Shown piece after piece: positions 41,990 to 55,700 of a stretch of DNA of 64,000 nt. The stretch comes from Frankia alni ACN14a (GTDB taxonomy: Bacteria > Actinomycetota > Actinomycetes > Frankiales > Frankiaceae). The translations under genes and the position numbers were made by a program. Numbering within the stretch: the stretch's first letter is position 1; the number at the start of each line of letters is the position of its first letter. The notes under the pieces were generated by a model that was given only the letters and a program-made list of their open reading frames with translations, made no database searches and was not told the origin of the DNA. Location: the NCBI RefSeq assembly GCF_000058485.1, contig NC_008278.1:2722962-2786961 (forward strand), written 5' to 3'.

Positions 41990-44900
41990 ATGATCCCGTT
42001 GTCGTTCGCGCAGCGTCGGCTGTGGTTCGTGGACCGGTTCGAAGGACCGTCGGCGACCTACAACGGCGCTTTTGCCCTCCGACTGACTGGTGACCTGAAC
42101 GCGGATGCGCTGCAGGCGGCGCTGCGGGATGTCATCGACCGGCACGAGGTTCTCCGTACGGTGATCGTCGAGGGCGACGACGGCGTGCCGCACCAGAGGA
42201 TCCTTTCCCCCGGCGAGAACCGGTTCGACCTGCCCGTCGCCGAGGTCACCGAACAGCAGCGGGCGGCGGCGGTCGAACAGGTGGCCACCGCGCACTTCGA
42301 CCTGGCCGCCGACGCCCCGATCCGCGCGAAGCTGCTGCGGTGCGGACCGCGCGAGCACACGCTCGTGCTGGTGGTGCACCACATTGCGCTGGACGGGGAG
42401 TCCCTCGGGCCGCTGCTGCGCGACCTCACCACCGCCTACGCAGCCCGCCGGCAGGGCGCGGCCCCCGCGTGGGAGCCGCTTCCGGTGCAGTACGCGGACT
42501 ATGCGCTGTGGCAGCGGGACGTGCTCGGCGACGAGTCCGACCCGGACAGTCTGGCGGCCCGGCAGCTTGCCTACTGGCGCGAGGCCCTGGCCGATCTCGC
42601 CCAGCCGCTGGCCATCCCGACGGATCGGGCGCGTCCCCGGTCGATGACGTCCCGGGGTGGACTGGTCGAGTTCTCCCTCGACGCCGGCCTGACCCGCCTG
42701 GTGGAGACGCTGGCGGCCGAGCAGGACACCACGGTGTCGATGGTGATGCAGTCGGCGCTGGCTGTGCTTTTGTACCACCTGGGATGCGGCGACGACGTGC
42801 CCCTGGGCGCGCCGATCGCGGGGCGCACCGACGAGGAGCTGCGGGACCTCGTCGGCTTCTTCGTCAACACCTGGGTGCTGCGCGTCGACCTGTCCGGGAA
42901 TCCGACCTTCCACCAGCTGCTCCAGCGTGTGCGGGAGCGGGCGCTGGCCGCCTACGACAACCAGGACATGCCCTTCGAGCGGCTGGTGGAGCTGCTCAAC
43001 CCGGACCGCTCCACCGCCTACCACCCGCTCTTCCAGGTGATGCTCGCCTGGCAGGAGCCGCTGGGCCGGCTGGAGTTCGCCGGCCTGGACGTCACGAACG
43101 AGACGCTCGAGACCGCGACGGCGAAGTTCGACCTGTTCTTCAACATGATCCCGAACGCCGAGGGCGGGGCGGGCTGCCGCCTGGAGTACTCGACGGACCT
43201 GTTCGACCGGGAGACGGTCGAGGATCTCGCGAGCCGGTTCGTCCGGGTGCTGCGTGAGCTCACCGCCGACCCGCGCCGCCGGATCGGCGGCATCGACGTG
43301 CTCCACGAGACCGAGTGGGAGCAACTGCGTGCCGGGCTCGACGACAGCGCCGACGCGGCTCGCGACCTCACGATCCCGGCGCTGTTCGAGGCGCAGGTGG
43401 CCCGGACCCCCGACGCCGCGGCGGTCGTGTGCGAGGAGCGGACCCTGACCTACCGGCAGCTGGACGAGCGCGCCACCCGCGTCGCCCGTGAGCTCGTCCG
43501 GCGCGGCGCCGGGCCGGAGGACCTGGTGATCCTGGCGCTGCCGCGCACCGAGGACCTGGTGGTCGGCCTGCTCGGCATCCTCAAGTCCGGCGCCGGATAC
43601 CTGCCGCTGGACCCGAAGTACCTGACCGGACGCGTCGACGTCGTGCTGTCCGATGCCGCCGCCCGGTTCGCGGTCACCGACGTCGCGACCTGGCAGGCCC
43701 TGCCGCCCAACGACCTCTCGGTCCTCACCCTCGACGACCGCGACGGCTGGGACTCCCGCGGTGACGGTGCGGACGGCGCGGGCCGCGTCCCGCCGCTCGG
43801 CCCGGACAACCTGGCGTACGTGATGTACACGTCCGGTTCCACGGGCAGGCCGAAGGCGGTGGCCATCACCCACCGCAGTGTCGTCAACGGGGTGCGGGAA
43901 CTGGCCCGCGTGCTCAGCCCGTCCGCCGGCTGGCGGATGCTGGCCGGCACCTCGGTGAACTTCGACGTCTCGGTCTTCGAGCTGCTGACCGCCCTGTCCA
44001 CCGGCGGCACGGCCGAGGTCGTACCGAGCGCCCTGGTCCTGGGCGAGCGCGAGGGCTGGCACGGCCAGGTGATCAGCGCGGTCCCGTCGGTGCTCGGGGA
44101 ACTGGTCGACCACCTGCCGAGCACGTCTGGCGTGCGTTCGGTGGTCCTCGCCGGCGACCTGCTGCCGACCCGGCTGGTCCGGCAGGTACGCGAGGCCCTT
44201 CCCGACGCCCGGATCGTGAACTGCTACGGGCAGAGCGAGAGCTTCTACGCCACGACGTTCTCCCTCGCGGCGTCCGAGCCGTCGCCCCAGGCCGAGGTCG
44301 CGCCGATCGGCACCCCGCTGGGAAACATGCGTGCCTACGTGCTGGGCCCGGGACTGGCTCCGGTCCCGCCGGGCGTGGTCGGTGAACTGTACGTGGCGGG
44401 ACGCTGCCTCGGCCGCGGCTACCACGGCCAGCCGGGCCTGACCGCCGTGCGGTTCGTGGCGAACCCGTGGTGTCACCCGGGCGAGCGCATGTACCGCACG
44501 GGTGACCTGGCGCGTCGCGACGCCGACGGCCGGCTGGAGTGCGTCGGTCGCGGCGATGGTCAGGTGAAGGTACGCGGCTTCCGTATCGAGACGGCCGAGG
44601 TCGAGGCCGTGTGCGAGCTGCACCTGGGCATCAGCCGGGCGGTGGTGGTCGGCCGGGAGGCGCCCTCGGGTGGCCGGCGGCTGGTCGCGTACGTGGTGCA
44701 CACCGGCGAGGGTGCCGTCGGTGACGACGGCGCGGGCGGTATCGGCGACGTGGACATGCAGTCCGGGGCGTCGGCGGCGGAACTGCGGCGCTTCCTCGCC
44801 GCCCGGCTGCCCGACTACATGGTGCCCTCGGCGTTCGTGGTCGTGGGCGAGCTGCCGTACGGCCCGACCGGCAAGCTCGACCGCTCGGCCCTGCCGGAGC

Positions 44901-47900
44901 CGGAGTTCGTGGAGGAGGCCTACCGCGCGCCGCGCACCGAGGCGGAGGGGATCATCGCCGCGGCCTACGCGGACGTGCTCGGCGTGGAGCGGGTTGGTAT
45001 CGACGACGACTTCTTCGCGGCGGGCGGTGACAGCCTGCGGTCGATCCAGGTGGTGGCGCGGGCCCGCGCCCGCGGCCTGGAGGTCACCACGCGGGAGATC
45101 TTCGAGGCCCGGACGGCGGCCAGACTCGCGGAGACGGCCCGGGTCCGCGGAGCGCGGGTGCCCGTGCTCGCGGAGGAGCCGGGCGGCGGGATCGGACCGA
45201 TGCCGCTGCCGCCGGTGGCGCGGCATGTCTTCGGCCACGGCGGTGGGATGAATCGCTTCGCCATGGCGATGGCGCTGGAACTGCCCGCCGACATCGACGC
45301 GAGTGAACTGGCCACGACGCTGGACGCCGTGCTCAACCGGCACGACCTGCTGCGCGCGCGGCTGATCGGTGACGACGACCCGACCCTCGTCGTGCCGGCG
45401 ACCGGCACCGCGCGGGCGGCGGATCTGATCCACCGGGTTGCCTGCGACGGCCGGTGGGACGAGCCGGCGCTGCTGGCGGTGGCGAAGGCCGAGCTGGACG
45501 ACGCGGTCGGGCGGCTCGACCCGCGGGCCGGGATCATGGCCGCCTTCGTCTGGTTCACCGCGGCGTCGGGTGCGGGTCGGCTGCTCGTGGTGCTGCACCA
45601 CCTCGTGGTGGACGGGGTGTCGTGGCGCATCCTGATGTCCGACCTCGCCGAGAGCTGGCAGCAGTCGCGTCGCGGCGGCACGTCCGCCCTGCCCCCGGTC
45701 GGGACGTCCGCCCGCCGCTGGCTGTCGGCGCTGCAGGCCGAGGCGCTGCGCCCGGCGCGCGCGGCGGAACTCGCCCACTGGCAGGACGTGCTCGCCGTGC
45801 CGAACCCCCCGCTCGGCGCGCGGGCGTTCGACCCGGCCGTGGACGTGATGGCCACGGTCGACAGCGTGCGGGTGCGGCTGTCCCCGGAGGTGACCGAGGC
45901 GGTTCTGACCACCCTGCCGGCGACGTTCCGGGGCACCGGGACCGACGTGCTGCTGGCGGCGCTCGCCCTCGCGGTGGACAGGTGGCGCGGCGCGCAGCGC
46001 GCGACGCTGGTCCGGCTCGAGGGGCATGGCCGCGAGGAGAGCGTGGTGCCCGGGGCGGACCTTTCCCGGACCGTCGGCTGGTTCACCAGCATGTACCCGG
46101 CCCGGGTCGACGTGCGCGGGCTGGACCTGGCCGACGTGCTCGCGGGTGGTGCCACCGCCGGCAGGGCGATCAAGCTGGTGAAGGAGCAGCTGCGGGCCAT
46201 TCCGGACCGGGGGGTGGGATTCGGCCTGCTGCGGTATCTGAACCCGGACACCGCCGCGGCGCTCGCCAACCGTCCGGCGCCGCAGATCGGGTTCAACTAC
46301 CTGGGCCGCATCTCCGACGCCGACGTGCCCGAGCACCTGCGGGCAGTCGGCTGGGGGCCGGCGTCCTGGTCCACCGAGCTGGTCCCGCAGCCGGATCCGG
46401 ACCTGCCGGCGCTGTCCGCGCTGGAGGTCAACGCGGTCGCCACGGACGCCGCCGAGGGCAGCCAGTTGCAGGCCGTGCTCATGTTCCCCACCGGGCTGCT
46501 GTCCCGGGAACGGGTCGCCGAGCTGGCGCAGCTGTGGGTCGAGGTGCTGCGCGGCATGGCCGCGTACGCCGCCGGCCCCCGGGTGGGCGGGCTGACGCCG
46601 TCCGACACCCCGCTGGTCGCGGTGCGCCAGGACGATCTGGAGACCTGGGAGGCACGTTACGGCCGGCTCGCCGGGGTCTGGCCGTTGCCGCCGGCGCAGT
46701 CCGGGATCCTCTTCCAGGCGGAGCTCGCCGAGGGCTCCTTCGACGTCTACCACATGCAGTTCGTGCTGCACCTTTCCGGACACGTCGACCCGGCGCGCAT
46801 GCGCGGGGCCGGGCAGGCTCTCCTGGAGCGCCACCCGAACCTGCGCGCGGCCTTCGTCACCGGGGCCGGCGGCGACCCGGTACAGGTGGTGCCGGAGCAC
46901 GTCGACATGCCCTGGCAGCACCTCGACCTGACCGGCCGCACCGACGCCGAGCAGGAGGCGGCGCTCGAGCGCTACCTCGCCGAGGACCGCGCCGACCGGC
47001 TGGCTCCGACCCGTCCGCCCCTGACCCGGCTGGCGCTGCTCACCACCGGGCCGCAGCGGGCGAAGCTGGTCATCACGGCGCACCACGCCCTGTTCGACGG
47101 CTGGTCCTCACCGCTGGTGATCGAGGACCTGATCCGGCTCTACGCGGGTGCGCGGGACCTGCCCCCGGCCCGCGACTACGGCGACTACCTGGCCTGGCTG
47201 TCCGCGCAGGACCGGCAGGCCTCCGCCACGGTCTGGGCTGCGGAGCTCGCCGACCTCGACCAGCCGACCCTGGTGGCCGCCCACACCCCCACGCGGGAGA
47301 CGCCGTCCGCGCTGGGTCGGGTCGAGGTTCCGCTGTCGATCGACAAGGGTCGCGAGCTGGCCAAGCGCGCCGCGGAACTCGGGGTCACGCTGAACACGCT
47401 GCTGCAGGCTGCCTGGGCGGTTCTGCTGTCGAAACTGACCGGGCAGAAGGACGTCGTGTTCGGCGCCGCCGTCAACGGTCGCCCCGCGGACCTGCCGGGC
47501 TCGGACGCGATGGTCGGCCTGTTCATCAACACCCTGCCGGTCAGGGTGCTGTGCCGGCCGGACCTCAGCCTGGCCGACGTCGTCATCGAGCTGCAGCAGC
47601 GGCAGACCGCGCTGCTCGACCACCATCACTACGGGCTCGCCGACATCCAGCGGGGTGTCGGGCTGCCGGCGCTGTTCGACACGATCGTGGTGTTCGAGTC
47701 CTTCCCGATCGACCGCGAGGGTCTCGTCGAGGCGAACGACGCCGCCGGATTCACGATTGACGGCATCCGGCCGTTCGCGGGCTCCCACTATCCGCTCACC
47801 CTCAATTCCGCCGACCCCTATCTGCGCCTTTCCCTGGACTACCAGAACCACCTCTACGACCGGGTGACGGCGGAGGGGATCGCGGCTCGGTTGGTGCGGG

Positions 47901-49759
47901 TGTTGGAGGCGTTGGTTGTTGATCCTGGTGTGCGGGTGGGTGCGGTGGATGTGCTGGGGGCTGGGGAGTGGGAGTGGTTGGTGGGTGGGGTTAATGAGAC
48001 GGGTCGTGGGGTGGTGGGGGGGACGTTGCCGGACGTGTTTGAGGCGCGGGTGGCGTCGGCTCCGGATCGGGTGGCGGTTGTTGGTGAGGGTGTGCGGTTG
48101 AGTTATGGGGAGTTGGATCGGCGGGCGAATCAGTTGGCGCATTGGTTGGTGGAGCGGGGTGCGGGTCCGGATCGGGTGGTGGCGGTTCGGGTTCCTCGTT
48201 CGGTGGATTTGGTGGTGGCGGTGTATGCGGTGGTGAAGGCGGGGGCTGCGTATGTGCCGGTGGAGGTGGATGCGCCGGTGGATCGGGTTCGGCAGGTGTT
48301 GGCGGGTGCGGCGCCGGTGGTTGTGTTGGAGGGGGTGCTTCCGGATGTGTCGGGGTATCCGGTGGTGGCGCCGGAGCGGAGGTTGTTGCCGGATCATGCG
48401 GCGTATGTGATTTATACGTCGGGGTCGACGGGTGGGCCGAAGGGTGTGGTGGTGTCGCATCGGTCGATCATGAATCGGTTGGCGTGGGGTGTGGAGTATT
48501 TCGGGGTGGGTCCGGATGATCGGGTGTTGTTGAGTACGTCGGCGAGTTTTGATGTGTCGGTGCCGGAGTTCTTTGCGCCGTTGCAGGTGGGTGCGGCTGT
48601 GGTGGTGGCGCGTCCGGATGGGCGGCGGGATCCGGGGTATCTGGTGGATTTGGTGCGTCGGGAGGGGGTGACGGGGGCTGATTTTGTTCCGTCGCTGTTG
48701 GAGGCATTTGTGGCGGAGCCGGCGGCGCGGGAGTGTGTGAGTCTGCGGTGGGTGGAGGTGGCGGGGGAGGCTTTTGGTGCGGGGTTGGCGAACCGGGTGG
48801 TGGAGGTGTTGCCGGGGTGTGGTGTGTTCAATTTGTACGGGCCGACGGAGGCGGCGGTGGAGGTGACGTCGTGGCGGCATGTGGTGGGTGCGGATCGGGT
48901 GCCGATCGGGGTGCCGATCTGGAATATGCGGGTGTATGTGCTGGATGCGGGGTTGCGTCCGGTGCCGCCGGGTGTGCCGGGTGAGTTGTATCTGGCGGGC
49001 GTGGGGTTGGCGCGGGGTTATCTGGGTCAGGTGGGTTTGACGGCGGGTCGGTTTGTGGCGTGTCCGTTCGGTGGTGTGGGTGAGCGCATGTACCGGACCG
49101 GGGATGTGGTGCGGTGGAACTCGGCGGGGCAGGTGGAGTATCTGGGCCGGTCGGATTTCCAGGTGAAGGTTCGTGGGTTCCGTATCGAGCTCGGTGAGAT
49201 CGAACAGGCCCTGACCTCGCAGCCGGGCATCGGCGGTGCGGTGGCCATCGTCCGGGAGGACCAGGCCGGTAACCAACGCCTGGTCGCCTACGTGGTGGCG
49301 GAGGACCAGGCGTCCGTCGGCCAGCCCGACATCGAGGAGGTGACCGACCGGCTCCGCCGGCAGCTGCCGGAGTACATGGTCCCGTCAGTGATCGTGCCGC
49401 TCACGGAGTTCCCGACGACACCGAGCGGCAAGGTCGACCGTGCGGCGCTGCCCGCACCCGACCAGTCCGAGGCCGCCGTCGGCCGGGGACCCCGCAACCA
49501 CAACGAGGAAGTCCTCTGCCGGCTGTTCGCGGAGCTCCTCGGCGTGGCCGAGATAGGTATCGACGCCGATTTCTTCAGCCAGGGCGGATATTCACTGCTC
49601 GCCACCAAACTGATCGGTCGCATTCGCAACGAACTCAATGTCGACGTCAAGGTCACCATGGTCTTCAACAATCCGACCGTCGCCGAGCTGGCGACGCGCA
49701 TCGAGGACCTGGCCACGTCGAAGCGCCCCCGGCTGCGCCAGCTTACCGTACAGGAGTAA
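41990..49759 (+). CDS. Nonribosomal peptide synthetase 1: C-A-PCP-E-C-A-PCP
   Basis: 2,589 residues from the ATG at 41990 ([20 protein letters not shown]), with GGAG upstream. Module 1: condensation (1-440, HHIALDG at 130), adenylation (about 460-980, [13 protein letters not shown] near 611), carrier (Ser1015 in GGDS) and epimerisation (about 1066-1530, HHLVVDG at 1203). Module 2: condensation of the type that follows an E domain (about 1550-2000, HHALFDG at 1698), adenylation (about 2014-2480, A3 near 2139), carrier (Ser2535 in GGYS). Predicted: a D residue then an L residue. Reading the pocket by eye, A1 is D-V-F-S-V-A-C-Y-A-K and A2 is D-V-P-D-E-A-L-V-E-K. Residues about 1957-2411 lie in a DNA block repeated in NRPS 3. 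It ends five bases before NRPS 2. Confidence 0.96.
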   Translation: MIPLSFAQRRLWFVDRFEGPSATYNGAFALRLTGDLNADALQAALRDVIDRHEVLRTVIVEGDDGVPHQRILSPGENRFDLPVAEVTEQQRAAAVEQVATAHFDLAADAPIRAKLLRCGPREHTLVLVVHHIALDGESLGPLLRDLTTAYAARRQGAAPAWEPLPVQYADYALWQRDVLGDESDPDSLAARQLAYWREALADLAQPLAIPTDRARPRSMTSRGGLVEFSLDAGLTRLVETLAAEQDTTVSMVMQSALAVLLYHLGCGDDVPLGAPIAGRTDEELRDLVGFFVNTWVLRVDLSGNPTFHQLLQRVRERALAAYDNQDMPFERLVELLNPDRSTAYHPLFQVMLAWQEPLGRLEFAGLDVTNETLETATAKFDLFFNMIPNAEGGAGCRLEYSTDLFDRETVEDLASRFVRVLRELTADPRRRIGGIDVLHETEWEQLRAGLDDSADAARDLTIPALFEAQVARTPDAAAVVCEERTLTYRQLDERATRVARELVRRGAGPEDLVILALPRTEDLVVGLLGILKSGAGYLPLDPKYLTGRVDVVLSDAAARFAVTDVATWQALPPNDLSVLTLDDRDGWDSRGDGADGAGRVPPLGPDNLAYVMYTSGSTGRPKAVAITHRSVVNGVRELARVLSPSAGWRMLAGTSVNFDVSVFELLTALSTGGTAEVVPSALVLGEREGWHGQVISAVPSVLGELVDHLPSTSGVRSVVLAGDLLPTRLVRQVREALPDARIVNCYGQSESFYATTFSLAASEPSPQAEVAPIGTPLGNMRAYVLGPGLAPVPPGVVGELYVAGRCLGRGYHGQPGLTAVRFVANPWCHPGERMYRTGDLARRDADGRLECVGRGDGQVKVRGFRIETAEVEAVCELHLGISRAVVVGREAPSGGRRLVAYVVHTGEGAVGDDGAGGIGDVDMQSGASAAELRRFLAARLPDYMVPSAFVVVGELPYGPTGKLDRSALPEPEFVEEAYRAPRTEAEGIIAAAYADVLGVERVGIDDDFFAAGGDSLRSIQVVARARARGLEVTTREIFEARTAARLAETARVRGARVPVLAEEPGGGIGPMPLPPVARHVFGHGGGMNRFAMAMALELPADIDASELATTLDAVLNRHDLLRARLIGDDDPTLVVPATGTARAADLIHRVACDGRWDEPALLAVAKAELDDAVGRLDPRAGIMAAFVWFTAASGAGRLLVVLHHLVVDGVSWRILMSDLAESWQQSRRGGTSALPPVGTSARRWLSALQAEALRPARAAELAHWQDVLAVPNPPLGARAFDPAVDVMATVDSVRVRLSPEVTEAVLTTLPATFRGTGTDVLLAALALAVDRWRGAQRATLVRLEGHGREESVVPGADLSRTVGWFTSMYPARVDVRGLDLADVLAGGATAGRAIKLVKEQLRAIPDRGVGFGLLRYLNPDTAAALANRPAPQIGFNYLGRISDADVPEHLRAVGWGPASWSTELVPQPDPDLPALSALEVNAVATDAAEGSQLQAVLMFPTGLLSRERVAELAQLWVEVLRGMAAYAAGPRVGGLTPSDTPLVAVRQDDLETWEARYGRLAGVWPLPPAQSGILFQAELAEGSFDVYHMQFVLHLSGHVDPARMRGAGQALLERHPNLRAAFVTGAGGDPVQVVPEHVDMPWQHLDLTGRTDAEQEAALERYLAEDRADRLAPTRPPLTRLALLTTGPQRAKLVITAHHALFDGWSSPLVIEDLIRLYAGARDLPPARDYGDYLAWLSAQDRQASATVWAAELADLDQPTLVAAHTPTRETPSALGRVEVPLSIDKGRELAKRAAELGVTLNTLLQAAWAVLLSKLTGQKDVVFGAAVNGRPADLPGSDAMVGLFINTLPVRVLCRPDLSLADVVIELQQRQTALLDHHHYGLADIQRGVGLPALFDTIVVFESFPIDREGLVEANDAAGFTIDGIRPFAGSHYPLTLNSADPYLRLSLDYQNHLYDRVTAEGIAARLVRVLEALVVDPGVRVGAVDVLGAGEWEWLVGGVNETGRGVVGGTLPDVFEARVASAPDRVAVVGEGVRLSYGELDRRANQLAHWLVERGAGPDRVVAVRVPRSVDLVVAVYAVVKAGAAYVPVEVDAPVDRVRQVLAGAAPVVVLEGVLPDVSGYPVVAPERRLLPDHAAYVIYTSGSTGGPKGVVVSHRSIMNRLAWGVEYFGVGPDDRVLLSTSASFDVSVPEFFAPLQVGAAVVVARPDGRRDPGYLVDLVRREGVTGADFVPSLLEAFVAEPAARECVSLRWVEVAGEAFGAGLANRVVEVLPGCGVFNLYGPTEAAVEVTSWRHVVGADRVPIGVPIWNMRVYVLDAGLRPVPPGVPGELYLAGVGLARGYLGQVGLTAGRFVACPFGGVGERMYRTGDVVRWNSAGQVEYLGRSDFQVKVRGFRIELGEIEQALTSQPGIGGAVAIVREDQAGNQRLVAYVVAEDQASVGQPDIEEVTDRLRRQLPEYMVPSVIVPLTEFPTTPSGKVDRAALPAPDQSEAAVGRGPRNHNEEVLCRLFAELLGVAEIGIDADFFSQGGYSLLATKLIGRIRNELNVDVKVTMVFNNPTVAELATRIEDLATSKRPRLRQLTVQE
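47857..49221 (+). repeat. 1,365-bp duplicated adenylation cassette, copy 1 (module 2)
   Basis: The bases from the end of the condensation domain ([14 protein letters not shown]) through A8 (GEIEQALTS) appear identical to 58886-60250, at a constant offset of 11,029. Sequence on either side differs at once. Codon use inside is unlike the rest of the gene: Leu is often TTG, Gly GGT/GGG, Asp GAT and Val GTG/GTT, while flanking code uses CTG, GGC and GAC. Confidence 0.92.
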
Positions 49760-49764
49760 CGTCG

Positions 49765-52700
49765 ATGATTCCGTTGTCCTTTGCTCAGCGACGGCTTTGG
49801 TTTCTCCACCGACTTGAAGGCCCTTCCGCCACCTACAACATCCCGTTCGTGCTTCGGCTGGACGGGTCACTGGATCTGCCCGCCCTGTCCGCGGCGGTGA
49901 CGGACGTTGTCGCCCGGCACGAGAGCCTGCGCACTCTGATCGTGGAGAGCGCCGACGGCGCACCGGAGCAGCGGGTGCTGCCGCCGGAGCAGGCCGGGCT
50001 GACGGTCCGGGTGGTGGACGTCGCCGCGGACGCGGTGGACGCCGCGATCCACGGGGTCGCGTGCGAGGGTTTCGACCTCGACACGGACCTTCCCCTGCGG
50101 GCGGTGCTGCTCCGGGTCGCCGCCCAGCACCACGTGCTGGTGTTCGTGTTCCATCACATCGCGGCGGACGGGGCCTCGATGGCGCCGTTCATGCAGGATC
50201 TGGTCCGCGCGTACTCCGCCCGTCAGCGCGGGGACGCGCCGGGCTGGACGCCACTTCCGGTGCAGTACAAGGACTACACGCTGTGGCAGCGGCAGCTGCT
50301 GGGGGACGAGGCGGACCCCGACAGCATCGCCGCGGCGCAGCTGGCCTACTGGCGGGAGGAACTGGCCGGGGCACCGCAGCCCGTGGTGCTGCCGCTCGAC
50401 CGGCCGCGACCGACGGCGGCCAGCCATCGCGGCGGTCACGTGTCCTTCGAGCTGGAGCCCGAGCTGCTCACCGGGCTCGGCAAGCTCGCCGCGGAACACG
50501 GCGCGACCCCGCCGATGCTCGCCCAGGCGGCGCTCGCCGTGCTGCTGCACCACCTCGGCGCCGGCAACAATCTGACGATCGGCAGTCCGATCGAGGGCCG
50601 TGCCGACGAGCAGCTCGGTGATCTGATCGGGTTCTTCGCCAACACCTGGGTGCTGCGTGCCGACCTGTCGCGCAATCCGGCGTTCGGCGAGGTGCTGGAC
50701 CAGGTCCGGACCCGGGCTCTCGCCGCCTACGACAACCAGGACTATCCGTTCGAGCGGCTGGTCGAACTGCTCAACCCGGACCGCTCCACCGCCTACTCCC
50801 CGCTGTTCCAGGTGATGCTGGCCTGGCAGTTCGTGTGGCCGGGCATCGAGATGCCCGGCCTGCGGGTCACACCGGTCCCGACCGGTACCGGCACCGCCAA
50901 GTTCGATCTGTTCTTCAACATCGTTCCGCATGCGACCGGGGGCGCGCACGGGCGGTTGGAGTACGCGGCGGAGCTGTTCGACCACGCCACCGCCCAGGCC
51001 ATCGCGAACCGCTTCGTACGCGTGCTGCGACAGGTGGTCGCGGATCCCGCAGTGCGCGTGGGTGGGGTGAGCGTGCTCACCGACGCCGAGCGGGACCTGC
51101 TGGTCGCGAGCGACGAGCCGGCCCGCGAGGGAGCCGCGTCGACGGTGCCGGAACTGCTGCGGGCCCAGGCGTTGCGGACACCGGACGCGACCGCGGTGGT
51201 GGCCGGCGACACCATGCTGACCTACCGCGAGCTGGACGTGCGTGCCAGCCGGCTGGCCTCGGTTCTGCGCGAGCGGGGGATCGGGCCGGACGTCCTGGTC
51301 GCCGTGGCGTTGCCGCGCTCGGCGGACCTGGTGGTGGCGCTGCTGGGCGTGCTGAGGGCCGGCGGGGCGTACCTGCCGATCGACCCCGCCTACCCGGCCG
51401 CGCGCATCGAGCTCCTGCTGACGGCGGGCGAGCCCGCGATGGTGCTGACGAGCGGCGCCGGGGCGGCGGACCTGCCGGCCCACGGCCTGCCGGAGCTGCG
51501 GCTGGACGAGCTGCGGCTGGACGAGCCGGGCTTCGCCGAGGCCGGCGCCGCGGCCCAGGGCCCGCACCCACAGCCGGAGAACCTGGCCTACGTGATGTTC
51601 ACGTCGGGGTCAACCGGCACTCCCCGCGGCGTCGCCGTGACGCACGCCAGTGTGGTCAACGGGGTGCGGGAGCTGCGCCGGGCGGTGGGGGTCGGCCCCG
51701 GCTCACGCATGCTCGCCGCGACCTCGGTGAGCTTCGACGTCTCCGTGTTCGAGGTGTTCACCGCGCTCGCCGCGGGCGCGAGCATCGAGATCGTCCGCGA
51801 CGTGCTCGAACTCGCCGAACGCGACAACTGGTCGGGCAGCACCGTCAGCGCGGTGCCGACGGTGTTCTCGGTCCTGCTGGAGCAGCTCGCCGCCGACGGT
51901 CGGCCAGCCCGCCGGCTCGACGTGCAGACCGTGGTGTTCGCCGGGGAACCGCTGTCGACCGACCTGGTCCGACGGCTGCAGGAGGTTCTGCCGCAGGCCC
52001 GGGTCGTCAACGCCTACGGGCAGACCGAGAGCTTCTACGCCACGACGTACACGCTCCCGGACCACCCGTCGCTGCTACCCGACCTGGCCGAGGGCGAGGC
52101 GACGCCGGTCGGGCGGGCGCTCGCCGGCATGCGCGCCTACGTCCTGGGCCCGGAACTGGCACCCGTGCCGCCCGGCGTGACGGGCGAGCTGTACGTCGGT
52201 GGTCTTCTCGCCCGCGGCTACCACCGCGCCGCCGCCGCGACCGCGGCGCGTTTCGTGCCCTGTCCCTTCGGCCCGGCCGGCGCCCGCATGTACCGCACCG
52301 GCGACCTGGCCCGGTGGGACCGCGAGGGCCAGCTGACGTACGCGGGGCGTGCCGACACCCAGACGAAGGTCAACGGCATCCGGATCGAGCCGACCGAGAT
52401 CGAGGCCGTGCTCGCCCGGCATCCCGCGGTCGGCCGCGCGGCGGTGGCCGTACGCGAGGACGCCGCCGGCACCCGACGGCTCGTCGGCTACCTGACGCCG
52501 GTCGGCACCACCACCGGCGCGGACGCCGGCGCCGACGCTGGGAACGCGGCCGGCAACGGCGACCTGTGGGCCGGCGCGTCGGCGGCGGAGCTGCGGCGGT
52601 TCGTGGCCGAGCGCCTGCCGGACTACCTGGTCCCCGCGCTGTTCGTCGTGCTGGACCGGCTGCCGCTGACCGCGAACGGAAAGCTGGACCGGGCGGCGCT

Positions 52701-55700
52701 GCCGGAGCCGGAGTTCGCCGGCGCCGAGTACCGCGCGCCCCGCGGCGCGGCGGAACAGGTGCTGGCCCAGGTGTACGCCGAAGTGCTCGACACCGAGCGG
52801 ATCGGCGTGGATGACGACTTCTTCGCCAGCGGCGGGGACAGCATCCGCTCCATCCAGGTGGTCGCCCGGGCGCGGGCCCGCGGCGTCGAGATCACCACCC
52901 GGGAGATCTTCGACAACCGCACGGTCGCCCGGCTTGCGGAGCTGGTCGAGGGACGGGCGGAGCAGGAGCGTCCGACGCTCGCGGAGCTGCCGGGCGGCGG
53001 CATCGGGTGGGCGCCGCTGCAGCCGACCGCCGCGCACGTCCTCGCCCTCGGCAGCAGCATCAGCCGGTTCTGCATGTCCGGCCTGGTGCGGATGCCCGCG
53101 GGCGTGAACCGCGCGAGTCTGGTCGCGACCCTGCGGGCGGTCGTCCAGCGGCACGACGTGCTACGTGCCCGCCTGGATCGGGTCCGGCCGGGTCTGTGGA
53201 TCGAGCCCGCGGACAGCGTCGACGTCGACGCCCTGCTGAGGGAGGTCCCCGGCGACGCCGAGGCGGCGGCCGAGCTGGACGCAGCCGCCGGCCGGCTGGA
53301 CCCGGAGAACGGCGTCATGGCGCAGTTTGTGTGGTTCACCGCAGACGCCGACGCGCACGCGGAGGCGCACGCGGACCGGTTGCTGATCGTGCTGCACCAT
53401 CTCGTCGTCGACGGCGTGTCGTGGCGCATCCTGCTCCCGGACCTGGCCGCTGCCTGGCAGCGGGTTCGGGACGGCCGCGCCCCGGCCGCGACCGCGGTGG
53501 GTACCTCCGTGCGCCGGTGGGCGCACGCGCTGGTCGACGAGGCGGCCACCGCGCGGCGGGTGGCGGAACTGCCGGCGTGGCAGGCCGTGGCGCGCGGGAA
53601 CGAACCGACGCTCGGTGCGCGGGAGCTGGACCGGGCCCGCGATGTCGCCGCCACCGTCGACACGGTGCGGGTCCAGATACCGGCAGCGGTGACGGAAGTC
53701 CTGCTGACCACGGTGCCCACGCTCTTCCGCGGCGGCGTCGACGACGGCCTGCTCGCCGGGTTGGCCCTGGCGCTGGCTTGCTGGCGCCGGTCTCGGGGCG
53801 TCGCCGCGTCCTCGACGCTGGTCCGTCTCGAGGGGCACGGCCGCGACGAGCAGATGGTGCCGGGCGCGGACCTGGCCAGCACGATCGGCTGGTTCACCGC
53901 GATGTACCCGGTGCGCCTCGACCTCGCCGGCATCGACGTCGCGCAGGCCCTCGCCGGCGGCCCGGCCGCCGGCGCGGCGATCAAGGCGGTCAAGGAGCAG
54001 GTACGCGCGGTGCCCGCAGGCGGAATCGGTTACGGCCTGCTGCGCCACCTCAACCCCGACACGGCCGCCGTGCTGGCGGGGGAGCCCGAACCGCAGATCG
54101 GCTTCAACTACCTGGGCCGGACCTCCGCCGCGGACGTCCCCGCGGACCTGCGCTCCCTGGGCTGGTCACCGGACACGACCCACCCCGACCTGATCGCCGC
54201 GCCCGACGGGGACATGCCGGTGCTGTCCGCGTTGGAGATCAACGCGGTGGCGACCACCACCCCCGCCGGCAGTGAACTGACGGCCTACTTCGGCTTCCCC
54301 ACCGGCGTGCTCTCCCGGGACGAGGTGACCGAGCTCGCCGGGCTGTGGGTGGACGCGCTGGGCGCCCTGGCTCGGCACGCCGCGACCCCCGACGCGGGTG
54401 GGCTGACGCCGACGGACGTGCCTCTGGTCAGCCTGGACCAGCGGGAGATCGACACCTGGGAGAGCCGCTTCGGCCGGCTGGCCGCGGTGTGGCCGGTGAC
54501 CCCGGCACAGTCGGGGATTCTCTTCCACGTTCTCCTGGCCGGCGGGTCGTTCGACCCGTACCACATCCAGCTGGTGTTCCACCTGGCCGGCAAGGTCGAC
54601 CCGGCGCGGATGCACCGGGCCGGGCAGGCGCTGCTGGACCGCCATCCGAGCCTGCGCGCGGCGTTCGTCCGGCGGCCGGACGGCGACGTCGTGCAGGTCG
54701 TGCCGGAGACGGTGGTGCTGCCCTGGCAGTACCTCGACCTGACCGAGGCCGACCCGGCGAGCCAGAAGGAGACGTTCGCGCGCTTCCTGGCGCAGGACCA
54801 GACCACCCACTTCGACGCGGATGACCCGCCGCTGTTCCGGCTGGCGCTCGCGGTCCTCGACCCGGAGCGACCCGAGCTCGTGCTGACCGCCCACCACGTC
54901 CTGTACGACGGCTGGTCGACCCCCCTGCTCATGCGGGACCTGCTGCTGCTCTACGCCGCCGACGGCGACCCGTCGGCGTTGCCCGCCACCCGCGACCAGG
55001 GCGACTTCTATGCCTGGCTCGGTCGGCAGGACGCGCAGAGCGCGGCCCGGGAGTGGGCGGCGGAGTTCGACGGGTTCGAGACGCCGACGCTGCTCGCGCC
55101 CGAGTCCGCCGCCGACACGTCGGACGAGACGGCGGGCGTGGCGGGCGGGGCGGACGACGACGGCGCCCGGGACGAGATCGACGTCGAGCTGGCCGACGAC
55201 GACGCGCACGCCCTGCGTCGCCTCGCCGCCACCTGGGGCATCACCCTCAACAGCCTGGTCCAGGGCGCCTGGGCGCTCCTGCTCGGCCAGCTCACCGACA
55301 GCCAGGACGTGGTGTTCGGCGCCACCGTCTCCGGGCGCCCGCCCGAGCTGTCGCAGGTCGAGTCGATGGTCGGGATGTTCATCAACACCGTGCCCGTGCG
55401 GGTCCGGTTCGCACCCGGGGAATCCCTCGCCGAGGTGTTCACCCGACTCGCGCGCCGGCAGGCCGCCCTGGCCGAGCACCACCATCACGGCCTGACGGAG
55501 ATCACGCGGTCGGTCGGCCTGCAGTCGCTGTTCGACACCCTGGTCGTCTTCGAGTCGTATCCGATCGACCGGGACGCCCTCGACGCCGCCACGGAAGCCG
55601 CGGACGGCATCGCCTTCACCGGCCTGCAGCCCTTCGCCGGCAACCACTACCCGCTGTGCCTGCTGGCGGCGGCCGACCCGGAGCTGCAGCTGGTCCTGCA

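Noticed and set aside
41954-47086. Minus-strand open frame of 1,710 codons across NRPS 1, and a similar 1,463-codon frame at 57294-61685
   Set aside because: Antisense shadows of GC-rich genes: His/Arg/Pro/Gln-rich, no domain structure, no ribosome sites, fully covered by clear NRPS domains on the plus strand.
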